A stretch of 64,000 nucleotides of DNA, taken from positions 430,335 to 494,334 of the forward strand of contig JBAIAA010001153.1 in NCBI GenBank assembly GCA_037893245.1. The letters are read 5' to 3'. Below the pieces are notes generated by a model that did no database searches, was not told where the DNA came from, and worked only from the letters and a program-made list of their open reading frames with translations. Shown here one piece after another: positions 23,090 to 34,906 of this stretch. How positions within the stretch are numbered: position 1 is the stretch's first letter; the number at the start of each line of letters is the position of its first letter. The translations under genes were made by a program, and so were the position numbers. This stretch comes from Crossaster papposus (lineage: Eukaryota; Echinodermata; Asteroidea; Velatida; Solasteridae).

Positions 23090-24748
23090 AAGCCCGTTCG
23101 CAATACACGCTGTGCAGTCTACACGCTGAATCAGTCCGCAATACACGATGAACAGCCTAGTCCGCAATACACGCTAAACCAGTCCGCAATACACGCTAAA
23201 CCAGTCCGCAATATACACGCTGAACTAGTCCGCAATACACGCTGAACCAGTCCGCAATACACGCTGAACCAGTCCGCAATGCACGCTGAACCAGTCTGAA
23301 ATACACGCTGAACCAGTCCGAAATACACGCTGAACCAGCCCGCAATACATGCTAAACTAGGGCCTAATTTCTTGGCTCTGCTTACCGTTAGCGAAAAATC
23401 CCTGCTTACTATAGCAGAAAATTCGGTGCTTACGGTAAACGTATTTCACGCGTTAGCGAGGAATTTCGGTCTCTGAGCATGCGTACATCCCGTAACTAAG
23501 GATTCTGTGCTTACAGGGTTAGCGTAATTTTTTTCTGGTAGCGCGGTTAGCGGAAAATGGTGACCGTAAGCGAGGAATTCTGTGGTTAGCAGAGCCAAGA
23601 AATTGGGCCCAGTCCACAATACACGCTGAACCAGTCCGCAATACAGTGAACCAGTCCGCAATACACGCTGAACCAGTCCGCAATACACGCTAAACCAGCC
23701 CGCAATACACGCTAAACCAGTCCGCAATGCACGCTGAACCAGTCTGCAATACACGCTGAACCAGTCTGAAATACACGCTAAAACAGTCCGCAATGCACGC
23801 TGAACCAATCCGCAATACACGCTGAATTAACCAGTCCACAATACACGCCGAACCAGTCCGCAATACACGCTGAACCAGTCCGCACACGCTAAACCAGTCT
23901 GAAATACACGCTGAACCAGTCCGCAATACACGCTAAAACAGTCCGTAATGCACGCTGAACCAGTCCGCAATGCACGCTGAACCAGTCCGCAATACACACT
24001 GAACAAGTCTGAAATACACGCTAAAACAGTCCGCAATACACGCTTGAACCAGTCCGCAATACACGCTGAACCAGTCCGCAATACCAGTCCGCAATACACG
24101 CTGAACCACGGTAATACACGCTGAACCAGTCTGCAATACACGCTGAACCAGTCTGCAATACACGCTGAACCAGTCCGCAATACACGCTGAACTAGTTCGT
24201 ATTAAACACTGAACCAGTTCGCAATACATGCTGAACCAGTCCGCAATACACGCTAAACCGGTCCGCAATACACGCTGAACTATAGTTCATATAACACGTT
24301 GAACCAGTCCGCAATACACGCTGAACCAGTCCGCAAAACACACTGAACCAGTCCGCAATACACGCTAAACCAGTCCGAAATACACGCTAAACCAGTCCGC
24401 AATACACGCTGAACTAGTCCGCAATACACACTGAACCAGTCCGCAATACACGCTGTACCAGTCCGCAATACACGCCAAACCGGTCCGCAATACACGCTGA
24501 ACTATAGTTCATATAACACGTTGAACCAGTCCGCAATACACGCTGAACCAGTCCGCAAAACACACTGAACCAGTCCGCAATACACGCTGAACCAGTCCGC
24601 AATACACGCTAAACCAGTCCGCAATACACGCTGAACTAGTCCGCAATACACACTGAACCAGTCCGCAATACACGCTGTACTAGTCCGCAATACACACTGG
24701 ACCAGTCCGCAATACACGCTGTACCAGTCCGCAATACACACTGAACCA
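23090..24748. repeat. 22-bp minisatellite (ACCAGTCCGCAATACACGCTGA)n, interrupted by a MITE
   Basis: About 60 imperfect copies of a 22-bp unit (core CAGTCCGCAATACACGCTG). A segment of about 222 bp containing CTATAGTTCATATAACACG is duplicated at 24281 and 24503, showing higher-order amplification. Long minus-strand frames are produced by the unit itself, because 66 bp give a 22-residue cycle without stops. Confidence 0.97.
23360..23610. mobile_element. MITE, GGGCCCAATTTCTTGGC family, inserted in the minisatellite
   Basis: GGGCCTAATTTCTTGGCTCT to AGCCAAGAAATTGGGCCC, with array units on both sides. It is inverted relative to the copy at 16513. Confidence 0.92.
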
Positions 24749-25044
24749 TTTTGTACCAACCTTTTTGGTAAAAAATACCTCAATGTCCCCCTTCTCGTCA
24801 CTCGAGATGGCAGACTTAGATTATTCTGGGCTTTCGGCAAGATTGCTTCCCCGATTCTGGATAGCAGACAAAGAATACCTTTAGTGATGGCCATGAAACC
24901 CGACACGTTAACACTGAGATGAGCTGTGAAAGAAGATGAGGTTTTTTGTCGAGATGAATTCTTCAGGGGTTTAATAATACTGCATACCGTGTGCACGCGG
25001 ACGCTACTTTCGTAATATTACACCAGGAATAGGCATGGTGTTAT

Positions 25045-25266
25045 TTTGCATTCATGGCGAACGTCAGACACGATCTATAGCAGGATGTGATTTTGTTAAA
25101 ATTGTTAAAGTCCAAATTCAAATCCACTGGATGTGAATTTGCATTTTTAACGAATCCAAGATGTGAATTTGGAAGCGGGTTAATTTGGATCATTTGGATG
25201 TGATTTTTGAAACCTTTTGTTGAAATCACATCCTGCTGTACCAGCTGGGTTCGCTTTGAATGCAAA
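25045..25266. mobile_element. Short foldback MITE
   Basis: TTTTGCATTCATGGCGAAC on the left and GTTCGCTTTGAATGCAAAA on the right are inverted, as are GCAGGATGTGATTT and AAATCACATCCTGC. Confidence 0.75.
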
Positions 25267-25897
25267 ATCACACAATTCCCGTTCCTAGTGTTATTCCAAC
25301 ACAATGCTGCATCTTTTTGGAATTCATTATATACCTGGCGCTTGTTTCCCGCCAACCTATTATCTGTCCTGTTTTAAGACGAATGTTAACTCCTACCCGC
25401 AGTTTTCCTGAGTACCTATACTCTTGCTTTAATTTTGTAGCCATGTGTACATGGAGTGGCTTTAAACCTTGTTTAGGAAGAACAACAATAACCTTCAGAG
25501 AATGTAAAGCACCCAGATTGTGATCTTGCCTCTTCAGATTATTATTTTTTTCCCAAATGATTAACCTTTCAATTTCCGCACAGCTCTCCAGCTTTGGTAA
25601 ACCTCGAGAACCTCATGTGACCCATGTAATTTTCATCAATAAAATTAATCAGTTCTCTGCTGGGGATAATTATCCCCGATGTGGTTTACCTTTCTGCTTG
25701 GGTTAACGCACATTTTCTCCATTAAACAATGGTTGTACTAGCTAGTGCTGTAGTGGGTGAGATAGTCGACATACTCCTCTGTGTGTAATTTTAAAGAGAA
25801 AAAAACCAAAACGTCAACGTCAATTCCGTCCCAAGAATACCGAAATGCGCAAATTCTACAACAAATTTAGTCATTGATCATTCCAAGTGATCAATGG
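25267..25897. other. No recognised feature
   Basis: No coding or repeat pattern recognised. Confidence 0.5.
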
Positions 25898-25901
25898 TTA
25901 A

Positions 25902-26615
25902 AGATGGACTACAACGAAAACTCACACATTAAATTTATTATCGGACCTTGTTTATGTTGTGTTCAGGTAACACTTTATTGTTACGGTCATGTTTTTCTCT
26001 AAATAATTTAGTTGCAATTTGACCGAAAAAATTAGACCTCGATTCTTCGATTTTGAAATTTCCCGCCCTGTACTGGTTCCCGGCAAAGATCCACTGAAAA
26101 CCACAATGAAATCCACGATATAGTACCAGCGGACTTGTAAACCAGCGAAAAGTGATGACGTACTACCCATGAAAACGCATACATGGTGGCCCTGAAGGGA
26201 CTCCGCAGATCGCGAATATCGACGTCAAATTTGACGTCAATATTCACGACTTTCCAAAAAAGTCGCGAATATTGACGTCAAATTTGACGTCGATATTCAC
26301 GACTTTCCCCAAAAGTCGCGAATATTGACGTCAAATTTGACGTCAATATTCGCGATCTGCGGAGTCCCTTCAGGGCCACCATATGTATGCGTTTTCATGG
26401 GTAGTACGTCACACACAAAGTATGAATTATTCACGAGTTAAGGGCTTTTGCTGAAACTGAGTTTTTCTGGGTCGTAGAACGCCGATCAATTTTGTTGTTT
26501 TTTGCATGAAGGAACAAGATTTATTGAATACTAATGATATATTAGTAATCATTATACATTTCTCGAACAAAAAACAGCAACACAGCCTTTATCATTATTC
26601 CGTTGTAGTCCATCT
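25902..26615. mobile_element. TTAA-type element with AGATGGACTACAACG termini
   Basis: AGATGGACTACAACG at 25902 and CGTTGTAGTCCATCT ending at 26615 are inverted and flanked by TTAA (25898-25901 and 26616-26619). That is consistent with a piggyBac-style target duplication. The interior holds a second palindromic element. Confidence 0.75.
26156..26411. repeat. Nested palindrome with three 53-bp hairpin units
   Basis: Outer arms of about 70 bp (TGACGTACTACCCATGAAAA and its complement) enclose three copies of GACGTCAAATTTGACGTC at 26221, 26274 and 26327. These sit exactly 53 bp apart, and each is a perfect 18-bp palindrome flanked by CGCGAATATT-type arms. Confidence 0.95.
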
Positions 26616-26619
26616 TTAA

Positions 26620-27864
26620 TACATTTCTCATTAAATGTCGCATTTCAATCGAATTTGTCTATCTGATGCCATTTACACAATGCAATAATTGAATTCGATT
26701 TTGTTCAATCGATTTCAAGAATTTTTCGATCAAATTAATTGCACATTTGTACATGTATAACCATGCACAGATGTATTTGTCACGACGTATTGCAAGACAA
26801 TAAATTTAAATATGTGGACATTATGTGAATGAATAAGTATAGGCATATACCTATTTTTTGCATGACATCAAAAGTATTGTATTTGCACGTCTAGAGACAT
26901 TATTTCTTCCAGTTGTTGATGCAAAAATTTGTCGAAGAAATGGATACACGTGCACATGTTTTTGAAAAAGATATAATTGTGCACATTATCATACATGATC
27001 AATGCGTATTAAAGTGCATAGACCTACTTTATACAAGAAATATGTTTGTAAATAATTATGTTTAAAGTAGAAATGAAAAAATGAACAAAATCAAAAACCA
27101 AATCGCGCATCACAAGGCCAAAGGTCATTCGAAGTGTGGGCTATATCAGAATTATTTAAAGGGACATTATACGTTTTGCTACTTCAAAAAGTAACCAACT
27201 AAATTATTTTTCAAACCTTACTTGATGTAAAGATATTCATGACTCTAAACTCATTTTGTATAAAACAATAAACAAAATCTAAAATGCGTCCCAGAAACGC
27301 CTGTTTTGAAGAGTTCATTAGTAGTTGGCCAGAATTAATTTTCTCGGAATATTTAGCATTCACAAAGCTAAATCTTCGCCCGGATAATCGTCTAGCACCT
27401 TTCTTTTGAGAACTTTTTTCTGCTTCAAACGATAACAATGCTGACAAATGGTACAAAAATGATACACTATAACTTTAAACATTTCTTTACTAAATTTAGA
27501 GCTGCACACTTTTCTAAAATGCCATCCTCCGCCTTTCTGTTTGAATTGTTCCTTCAATAATTACCATAAACTGTCGCACACCATGCGCCTTGTGCACCTT
27601 ACAAATACAAGAGAATCGATGTTCAGACCTCGTCTCATCACGACGCCCGCAAATAAGGCACCTCCGAATGAAGCCAAAACGCATTCTTTTCTCTGAACCA
27701 GCGCGTGTGTTGAGCTTATTAGTCCAATTATTCCCCGCTCACGCATGGAATACATGTTCATTTACGGGCGCATGCGACGTCAGAGTCTGCGAAAAGTCAC
27801 GTACAAATTTGGATAACAGAAGTGCGATTTGGCCGTCGTAAACAGTCAGTATAAAATAAGAACA
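26620..27864. other. No recognised feature
   Basis: AT-rich sequence. TTTAAAGGGACATTATACG at 27157 looks like an element start, but no partner end was found. Confidence 0.5.
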
Positions 27865-28112
27865 GGGCCCATTTTGTTGGCAATGCTTACCGTTAGCGAA
27901 AAATCCCTATAGCAGAAAATTTGGTGTTTACGGTAAACGTTTTTTACGAGTTAGCGAGGAATGTTGGCCTCTGAGAATGCGTACATCCCGTAACTAAGGA
28001 TTATGTGCTTACAGGGTTAGTTAGCACACAACGTTTCTGCTTGTGTTGTTAGCACAAAATGGTGATTGTAAGCGCGGAATTATGTGGTTAGCAATACCAT
28101 GAAATTGGGCCC
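27865..28112. mobile_element. MITE, GGGCCCAATTTCTTGGC family, diverged copy
   Basis: GGGCCCATTTTGTTGGCAAT to ACCATGAAATTGGGCCC, with CTTACCGTTAGCGAAAAATC and GTAAGCGCGGAATTATGTGG inside. Confidence 0.85.
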
Positions 28113-29226
28113 TGGTGCGGTAGTTTTTTGTCGGTGATTTTTGGGGGGAGAATTTTCAACCGTCGAGAATTACGCACAATTGTACAATATACTCAAATCC
28201 CCACCATGCAGTTTTTAGTTATGAACGCCAAAACGTAACGCAACCCTAATTTTAGAAAGGCGCCCTCGAGAGGATGAAGTTGGCCAGCTTACCCCGATCG
28301 TCCACACGTTATCAGCAGTATTTCACTCTGTCTGTCTTGGATCCAGAGAATAGAAAGGGGTTAAAGCCATACCCACACTCAAAAAATCCTGAAAACACCC
28401 TAAGAAAGGTCTAGATTTCCAAGTTTATTTCAGTGAGCCTATGCCAAGGAATCATCCGCATGTTCACAGCTCACCCCTTCTCATTCTCAAGCACCTAACC
28501 TGAATTCGTCTTTAGTCGGATCCGAATTTCAAATAAGCTGGCAAGATGCTTGGGGAGTGTTTGTTGTGAAGCAACAAACACTTTGTCGTTTGTCACGTTT
28601 CGATCGTGAGAGTGGATAGCTCTTCTTATAAGAAGAGTGTGTAGCCGTTCTGACATTACCAGCTTATCGGTTAACATTATTGGTTAGTACTGCGGCTAGT
28701 ACATGTCATGTTGCAGTCATTGGAAATGCTTAAGTCGATGCGTTTCTTGGCTGTTCTTGTCGTCTTATTTCTACATTCTTTATTTTTTCTATTAAAGGGC
28801 CCAAATCGAACGTGTATGTGTGATTACACGGTGTGTGTCATGAACAGAACGGTTTGGGTTTGGTAGGAAGAAGTTACAATTTGAATGTTTTCTAGAAATG
28901 TGTAATCAATGTTGTATTATGTGACCGCTCTTCAAAATAAAAAATATTATGGCACACTTAACGTTGGGAGGGATTTTGATAAATAAATTGGAGAAAAAAA
29001 ACAACCTTGTTGTGTGCATCGTTCTAGCTGCATGTTCTCAGTTGTGTAATTTGAACTCCAAGGAAGTAATATGTAAACACACCATATCTCCAAAATGGGA
29101 GGGGCTATGGAGCTGTAGTATACATATATTATGTGTAGCATAATACCCCTTTTTTTGTGGTATTAACAGATGTGAATGTGATCTATTTAAAGTCGGTTTC
29201 CTGTTTTGTATACTACTTGTTACAAC
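28113..29226. other. No recognised feature
   Basis: No family recognised. A short hairpin at about 28557-28585 (GTTTGTTGTGAAGCAACAAA-C) is visible. Confidence 0.5.
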
Positions 29227-29230
29227 TTAA

Positions 29231-29580
29231 AGGTATGGTAATTGCTTGAATTATCATGAATGGGTGGATTTGGGTGGTTGTATTTTATAGTAAATATCGT
29301 TTACTGACCTGCCCAAAGTTTTACAATCTTGGATGCTGAGAAAAAGCAAGAAAAATAGCGTTCGTTTTCAACCGGGGTCAGGCAGTGATTCTTATGATGT
29401 TCTTTTTTTTTTCGCGATCGCCGTCTGGCGATCGTGAATTTGTTTTGATAAAATTACAGGATAACTATAGCGCAATCCTTTTGCTGGATGTCTACAATCA
29501 TTATTTACTTTCAAATAAGATATTTCCTAATATTTCGGTAATAATTTTTGTTCGATATTTGCAAATGGTTTATCCTACCT
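29231..29580 (+). mobile_element. TTAA-type MITE (AGGTAGGATACACC family), copy 3, TTAA on both sides
   Basis: TTAA 29227-29230, then AGGTATGGTAATTGCTTG, a CGCGATCGCCG...GGCGATCG centre, ending ATCCTACCT and TTAA 29581-29584. Confidence 0.88.
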
Positions 29581-29746
29581 TTAACCAACGAATAATGTTT
29601 AACTAGCAAACACAACGTAACACAAAATGTACTAGTGTAGTAAAATGTACTATACTGTGGGTAACTTTGTGTTACATTATTGGTTAGTGATACAGTATCG
29701 GTCAATTTGTGTGAAATTTTCGTTTGGTGGTACATCTGTTGGCTAC

Positions 29747-31011
29747 TGTATAGGTTTTCCCGACTATTTAAAAAAAAAATGTTTTCATTGAACTTCACCA
29801 AATCTCACATACAATTTCGTCCGAGAAAAATATCTCAAGCTTTCACCAAACCAATTAAGTAATTTACCATTCAATTTCAAATGTTGGTCACTCTATTTAA
29901 ACATTGTCTCGGGAATGTTCGTCATTACAGATCAAATTCGTCCAAGCTGTTGCCGAAAGGCAGCATTCAGAGATCAAATTCGTCTTATATAAATCAATTT
30001 CAAGATTTTACAAGAATACACCATCTGGGCATCGTGGAATAAAATCTATAACATGTCAAACATCCTGTTTTCGTGACATCATGACTGGGCCCATCTGATT
30101 ATAGGCAATAAATATAAAAGAAAATTAAGCATTCCCGTTTACAACATATTGAAAATACTGCGAATTTAGGACTCTTATAAAAGGTAATTTCTTGACCTTT
30201 ACTTTCGTTCAATCGATCGAGTAAATTCAAACACGGGAGTCTGTGACTAGACTAGTCAGTGTTTGGTACCAAGACACACAGAGAAAGTAAACGTGGACTG
30301 GCGAGACTTACGCGGTCTATTGGGCAAACTGACCGTGATGCAATCATTCTATACTTGTTTATTCAACTGGTTATTTCTGTTTCTATACAGAATACTACAA
30401 CTGCAGGGCTAGCTCGCGCTACGAATTCACCCCTTGATCCTGAATGGGATCGATAAGCGAGATAATGATATGGCTTTCGTTGTATCAAAACACCGTCAAA
30501 ATCAATTCAGGCTTTTTAAATTGTGTTAGGTTTTATTTCAACAACAAGATTCCTGAAGCTGAGTTTGTGCGAGCGAAAGGGGGACCCTGAACAAATACAA
30601 AAATACAGATTCTTTTTAATTTATAATTGAGACCTGTAAATAATTGCTGAAAGATAAATACCAGCTACACAAGTATATCAATCATATCATATCAATCTTA
30701 TATCAATCAATCAATAACATAATAGTCTGATGTGTGCTTGACCCAATCACACACCAGACTAATTTATTTAACATAAGTTTGAAATTGATTTATATTAGAC
30801 GAATTGTATCTCTGAATGCTGCCTTTCGGCAAAAGCTTAGAACGAATTTGATCTGTAATGACGAGCATTCACGAGACAATGTTTAAATAGAGTGACCAAC
30901 ATTTGAAATTGAATGATAAATTACTAAATTGGTTTGGTATATAAAAGCGTATTCTCGAACGAAATTTAATTTGAGAGTTGGTAAATTGGAATATAGCCTA
31001 TACTTATCAGT
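29747..31011. mobile_element. Foldback element of the TATAGGTTTTCC family
   Basis: Left arm about 29747-30110 and right arm about 30720-31011 are inverted. Shared words are ATTTGATCTGTAATGACGA, ATTCAATTTCAAATGTTGG and CCAATTTAGTAATTTA-like. The ends are TATAGGTTTTCCCGAC and ATATAGCCTATA. The middle (30120-30655) is repeated inverted at 37653-38215. Confidence 0.8.
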
Positions 31012-31507
31012 TGTAACTATAGTGCTACGAACAGCCTATCTTTAGTAAGATGATACGTTTAAATGCCACAGCACTTTTCACGTATAATGTATCGGCGTTG
31101 AGTTCAAAATGGCGGGGCAATCTTTCAAAGTGACTCATTTTATCGATCCGTTCTCTGCTAGTGACGTCAAGTTTGAGCCCTGAGAACGTGCATTGCATCT
31201 TACATCAATCATGATTTATAATCTCTCACAAAATGGAAGTACAGCTGTGGGCCTTGATCTAGTGTATTTAGAGGCTTATGAGAGCAGCGGCTAAATTACG
31301 AGGAAGCCATTTAGCCTTGGGCTGCATCATCTATTGGTTAACCCCAAGAGGCTGGCGGCAAAATGAGCTTTGTTGTGTCTTAATGTGTATCTCTGGATAT
31401 AATAGCTGTATACTGGCCGTTGCGTCATTCTGATAATCTGCTGTGGGGAGATGGGTTTTTTGTTCCTCTTGTTATTTCGTAGTCATAGTTAGCCTTATAG
31501 ATGATTT

Positions 31508-31930
31508 GCTTTTGCTGTAATTTTCAAAACAAAATGGGTTAGAGGGTTCATATTTTATAGATTTTATTTTACCCTGATCTGTTTAAAGTATTGTGTTTAT
31601 AATTATGGATGCTGGAAAAGCCGAGAACAAATGTTATTCTTGTTGTCTGGTTCTCTGACTTCCTACAGTTTTATAGACGAGGGATTTATCCACGGATGTG
31701 TAACCGTCTTGCAAATAAAATGTGCGCTAACTATGTTGGTTTTTCCTAACGATTGCCTTCCGGTAATCGTTACAAAGTTTCACTTTTCTCGAAAACCACA
31801 GCACAGTGAGCACACTGTGCCGTGATTTTTACAGGATGTTTGAGACTGCTATTCACTTACAATCCACTTAGTTATTTCATAACAATTCAGTAGTTTTGTT
31901 TTTCGGTGTTTGCAAATGGTGCATACTGAT
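31508..31930 (+). mobile_element. Diverged MITE relative, CACGGATGTGTAACC family, copy 1
   Basis: TTTGCTGTAATTTTCAAAAC through TTATGGATGCTGG and CCACGGATGTGTAACC to TTCGGTGTTTGCAAATGG. Related copies lie at about 39110-39240 (minus) and 55270-55735. Confidence 0.6.
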
Positions 31931-32178
31931 CTATTTCAGTATGATCCAAACATTATTATATAAAAACATCATGACACTCCTGCCAATTACTAAAATAACG
32001 ATGCGCCCAAATAACGCTTACGAAACCAACATTACTTTTCTCGAAAACCACAGCACAGTGAGCACACTAAACCGTGATTTCACAGGATGATTGAGACTGC
32101 TATTCACTTACCGTCAACTAAGTTAGGCCTATTTCATAATAACTCAGTGGTTTTGTTTTTCGGTGTTTGCAAATGGTG
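31783..32178. repeat. ~255-bp direct duplication
   Basis: CTTTTCTCGAAAACCACAGC at 31783 recurs at 32035, and both copies run to TTCGGTGTTTGCAAATGGTG. Confidence 0.9.
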
Positions 32179-32189
32179 AAACCAACATT

Positions 32190-34813
32190 ACTGTTTAACT
32201 TTATTCAGCATTTCAAGTTATCCTGAATGAAACAAAAGAAGCGTCTACTCGACAATTTATAAACGGACCTGCTTCACACAAAACAGCAGTACGGAAATGC
32301 TTAGGGGTATAACTCGCGCCTTGCCTCGAGTTTATACGTCGGCTTCTCGAGTGGCTCTTGTAACGTATCATTCGAATTTATTCCAGACATATTTTGTGTA
32401 TAAATCGCCCGAGGGTTGGTGTTGATGTGTGTGTGTGATCTCTGCTTAAGATTCCCATGCTTCGTTAGCAGCTGATTAACTCCCTTTTTTCGAGAGGAGA
32501 TACGAGCGAAAAGAGACACTGAGTTCTTCGGGTTGTTAGTTGTTGTTGCTGGTTTAGTCCTGAGATATATTATGCAGAGTAAGGCCTATAGGCTAAAAAA
32601 CTGAAAAACAAAAAAATCGATTCCTTAGGGTGAACGACAGCGGGAGCTGCAAGTACTGGTAAACTTTGTCGACCTCTGCACATCAGCTGCTTGGATGCTG
32701 ATATTATTCCACCTCGAAGCATCGCTGTCGAGACTGGCCCGTCATGGGTGACGTGCATGTTCAACTGCACCCGATCCGATTATCGACCGTCGTTAGAAAT
32801 AAGCGAGGCTTTTTACGTCAAAACGCCACGTTAGAAACGTGTCGGTAATGGTAACACAGAATGTATTACGTAACAAGCACGACAGTATTATATCTGGTGG
32901 GTACAGAAGAACAAAAAACGAACGCCGTTCTAATTAAGCAGCTTGCCATAGTGGTTAGACTTAGAAAGAAGCATTAGTGTTTAGAAAGTACGTGGTTCCA
33001 ATCATCAAATAATTGTTGAAGTTGTTTTATTTTAAGGGAGGAAAAATATCCCTTTTTGCGAGGTGTTAAAGTCTACCGGCCCGTCGCATAGTTAGCGTGG
33101 CAATTTAAAACTGTTACCGTAATATATTACGGCAGGCTTGTAACGTGGCAATTTGACGTAAACGCCCCGCTTATGAGGACGCGCCCTGAACGCAGAATGT
33201 GATCGCAATTCAAATCGTGACTCGGCAATTTTGAATTGAAATCGAAATTTTAGTATATTGGTGTTTTTGTATAGAATATACAGCATTGACAGAGGTACAA
33301 ACTTCTTTCAGGTTGTTTTTCAAACACCTTTCTTTATATTCTGAGTACTGTTGCTGCTTCAAACGAAAAAAATGCAAATCTGGCAACTATGTTGTGATTT
33401 CAAGCATTCTCCTCAGCTAAAAGTACTCGAAATTTTGTATTTTGTAAAGGTCGTACCAATGAAAGTCGTCGGAATGTTCCGAATCAAAGGTTGCGATTTT
33501 GTTCGAATGTTCTTATTTCAAGTTATATTTAGATGCTTGTGGTTATTTTGACTTGAAATCTCCTGCGAAATATATAGTTTATTCAATATTCAGTACAAGT
33601 AACTCGATAAATTATTCTGAATGAGGCTTTTCATTGAATTAATACAATATATTATTTCTCTTCTCCAATTTTTAGAACTGCATTTATTGGTAAACAGAAA
33701 TAAAGAAACACTCAGGCCACCAAAGTGAATTTCATTTTGTACCGAAACCCGAGTTGCATACGCCATGAACCTCGAGAAACAAAAATATATTCAGAAAGTA
33801 TATTTTGAAAGCCAAGTACTGTAAATTTTGAAATTCATGCATGGCTCTGGTGACTCTAAGGAAAAATACCTTCTAAGCGACACTGAAGTAGATAGACGTC
33901 ATAGCCTTTTTTAACTCAAGTGAGAACGAGCGAAAGCCCTCCACATGCGGTCCCGAGAATGCATTGAGTGGATGTCGAATTGATTTGGGTCAGGTCCCCT
34001 GCTGCTTCTGCCAACATCAGTCCGCGCTCTCAGCATAGCTTTGACATTAACAGAACACTTGGTACACGTCAATCTATACATTCCACACTCGTGTATATTT
34101 GAGCCTAGTCTTTGTACGCTCTGGAGGGTATTATTTATACAGTATTAATAACCTATACATATTTTATTACGGCGATAATATAAATTGTGCATTACTTGCA
34201 TTATTTCCCTATACCAAAAGATCGTTAAATGATGAGTACGTTTGCAAAAATTACAATGTTGCGACGAAATGTTGGTTGATGTATTTAACGTACTCATGTT
34301 TACATGTACATGTACATGTAGGCTCTGTAGATAGAACTCGCTCACAATAATGTAAAGACCACCGGCCTTTCGCTTGCTAGCGTCCCATACAGTAATCACA
34401 TTGATTATGTACACCTGCAAAGTGATGAATATATAAGCGCGCATGGGACAGTATGCTCACGAGAGACATTCATGTGCTGGGCAGCCGGATAGTGAGAAGG
34501 CACAGATCATTCTGCTTCATGCTCGTATATTTCCGTCAATTGATGTCTGCCTAATGTTCACTGTGGCCGAAGGCGGGATTATGCAAGCAGCTAGTGCAAG
34601 ATCAGACCATGTTGGTGCATATACTTACTAGAACTCTTCATTGTCGACGCAGAGTGAATTCACTTCAGTCCACGTAGTTCATCAGGCCGGTGTGCTATCT
34701 ACCCCAGATAACACATTTCCACCAATGCACATAGGCAGTCGCAATCGTCCAGGCGTAGGGGGACACATGGTGCTATTGGGGACCTTGGATCATACTAATT
34801 AAAATCCGGGACA
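32190..34813. other. No recognised feature
   Basis: Mostly single-copy-looking. A weak tRNA-like stretch (CATAGTGGTTAGACTT ... GTGGTTCCAATC) at 32950-33004 may be a SINE relic. TACATGTACATGTACATG lies at 34303. Confidence 0.45.
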
Positions 34814-34906
34814 ATGCCTGAGGATAAAAGCTCCGAGGACCAAAGCGCAAAGATGACCGGTTTCTCAGATCGGTCGTATCGGTTCAAAAGATTCTTCCGA
34901 AGGAGG
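34814..34906 (+). CDS. Candidate 5' coding exon of unknown gene
   Basis: An ATG with A at -3 opens a 31-codon segment (MPEDKSSEDQ...FKRFFRRR) that ends exactly on a strong donor, AGG/GTAAGT, in phase 0. The product is charged and ends in a basic run. It lies in a stretch that otherwise looks single-copy and repeat-poor, on the same strand as bestrophin and 16.4 kb upstream of its first visible exon, which also needs a phase-0 partner. It lacks the usual bestrophin N-terminus (MT..YT...VA.A), so joining the two is only a possibility. It may instead start another gene or be a chance match. Confidence 0.3.

Noticed and set aside
23131-24996. Long minus-strand frames reading GSACIADWFSVYCGLVQRVL repeatedly
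   Set aside because: Produced by the 22-bp tandem repeat; the same peptide cycles through all three frames and there is no start, splice or family context.
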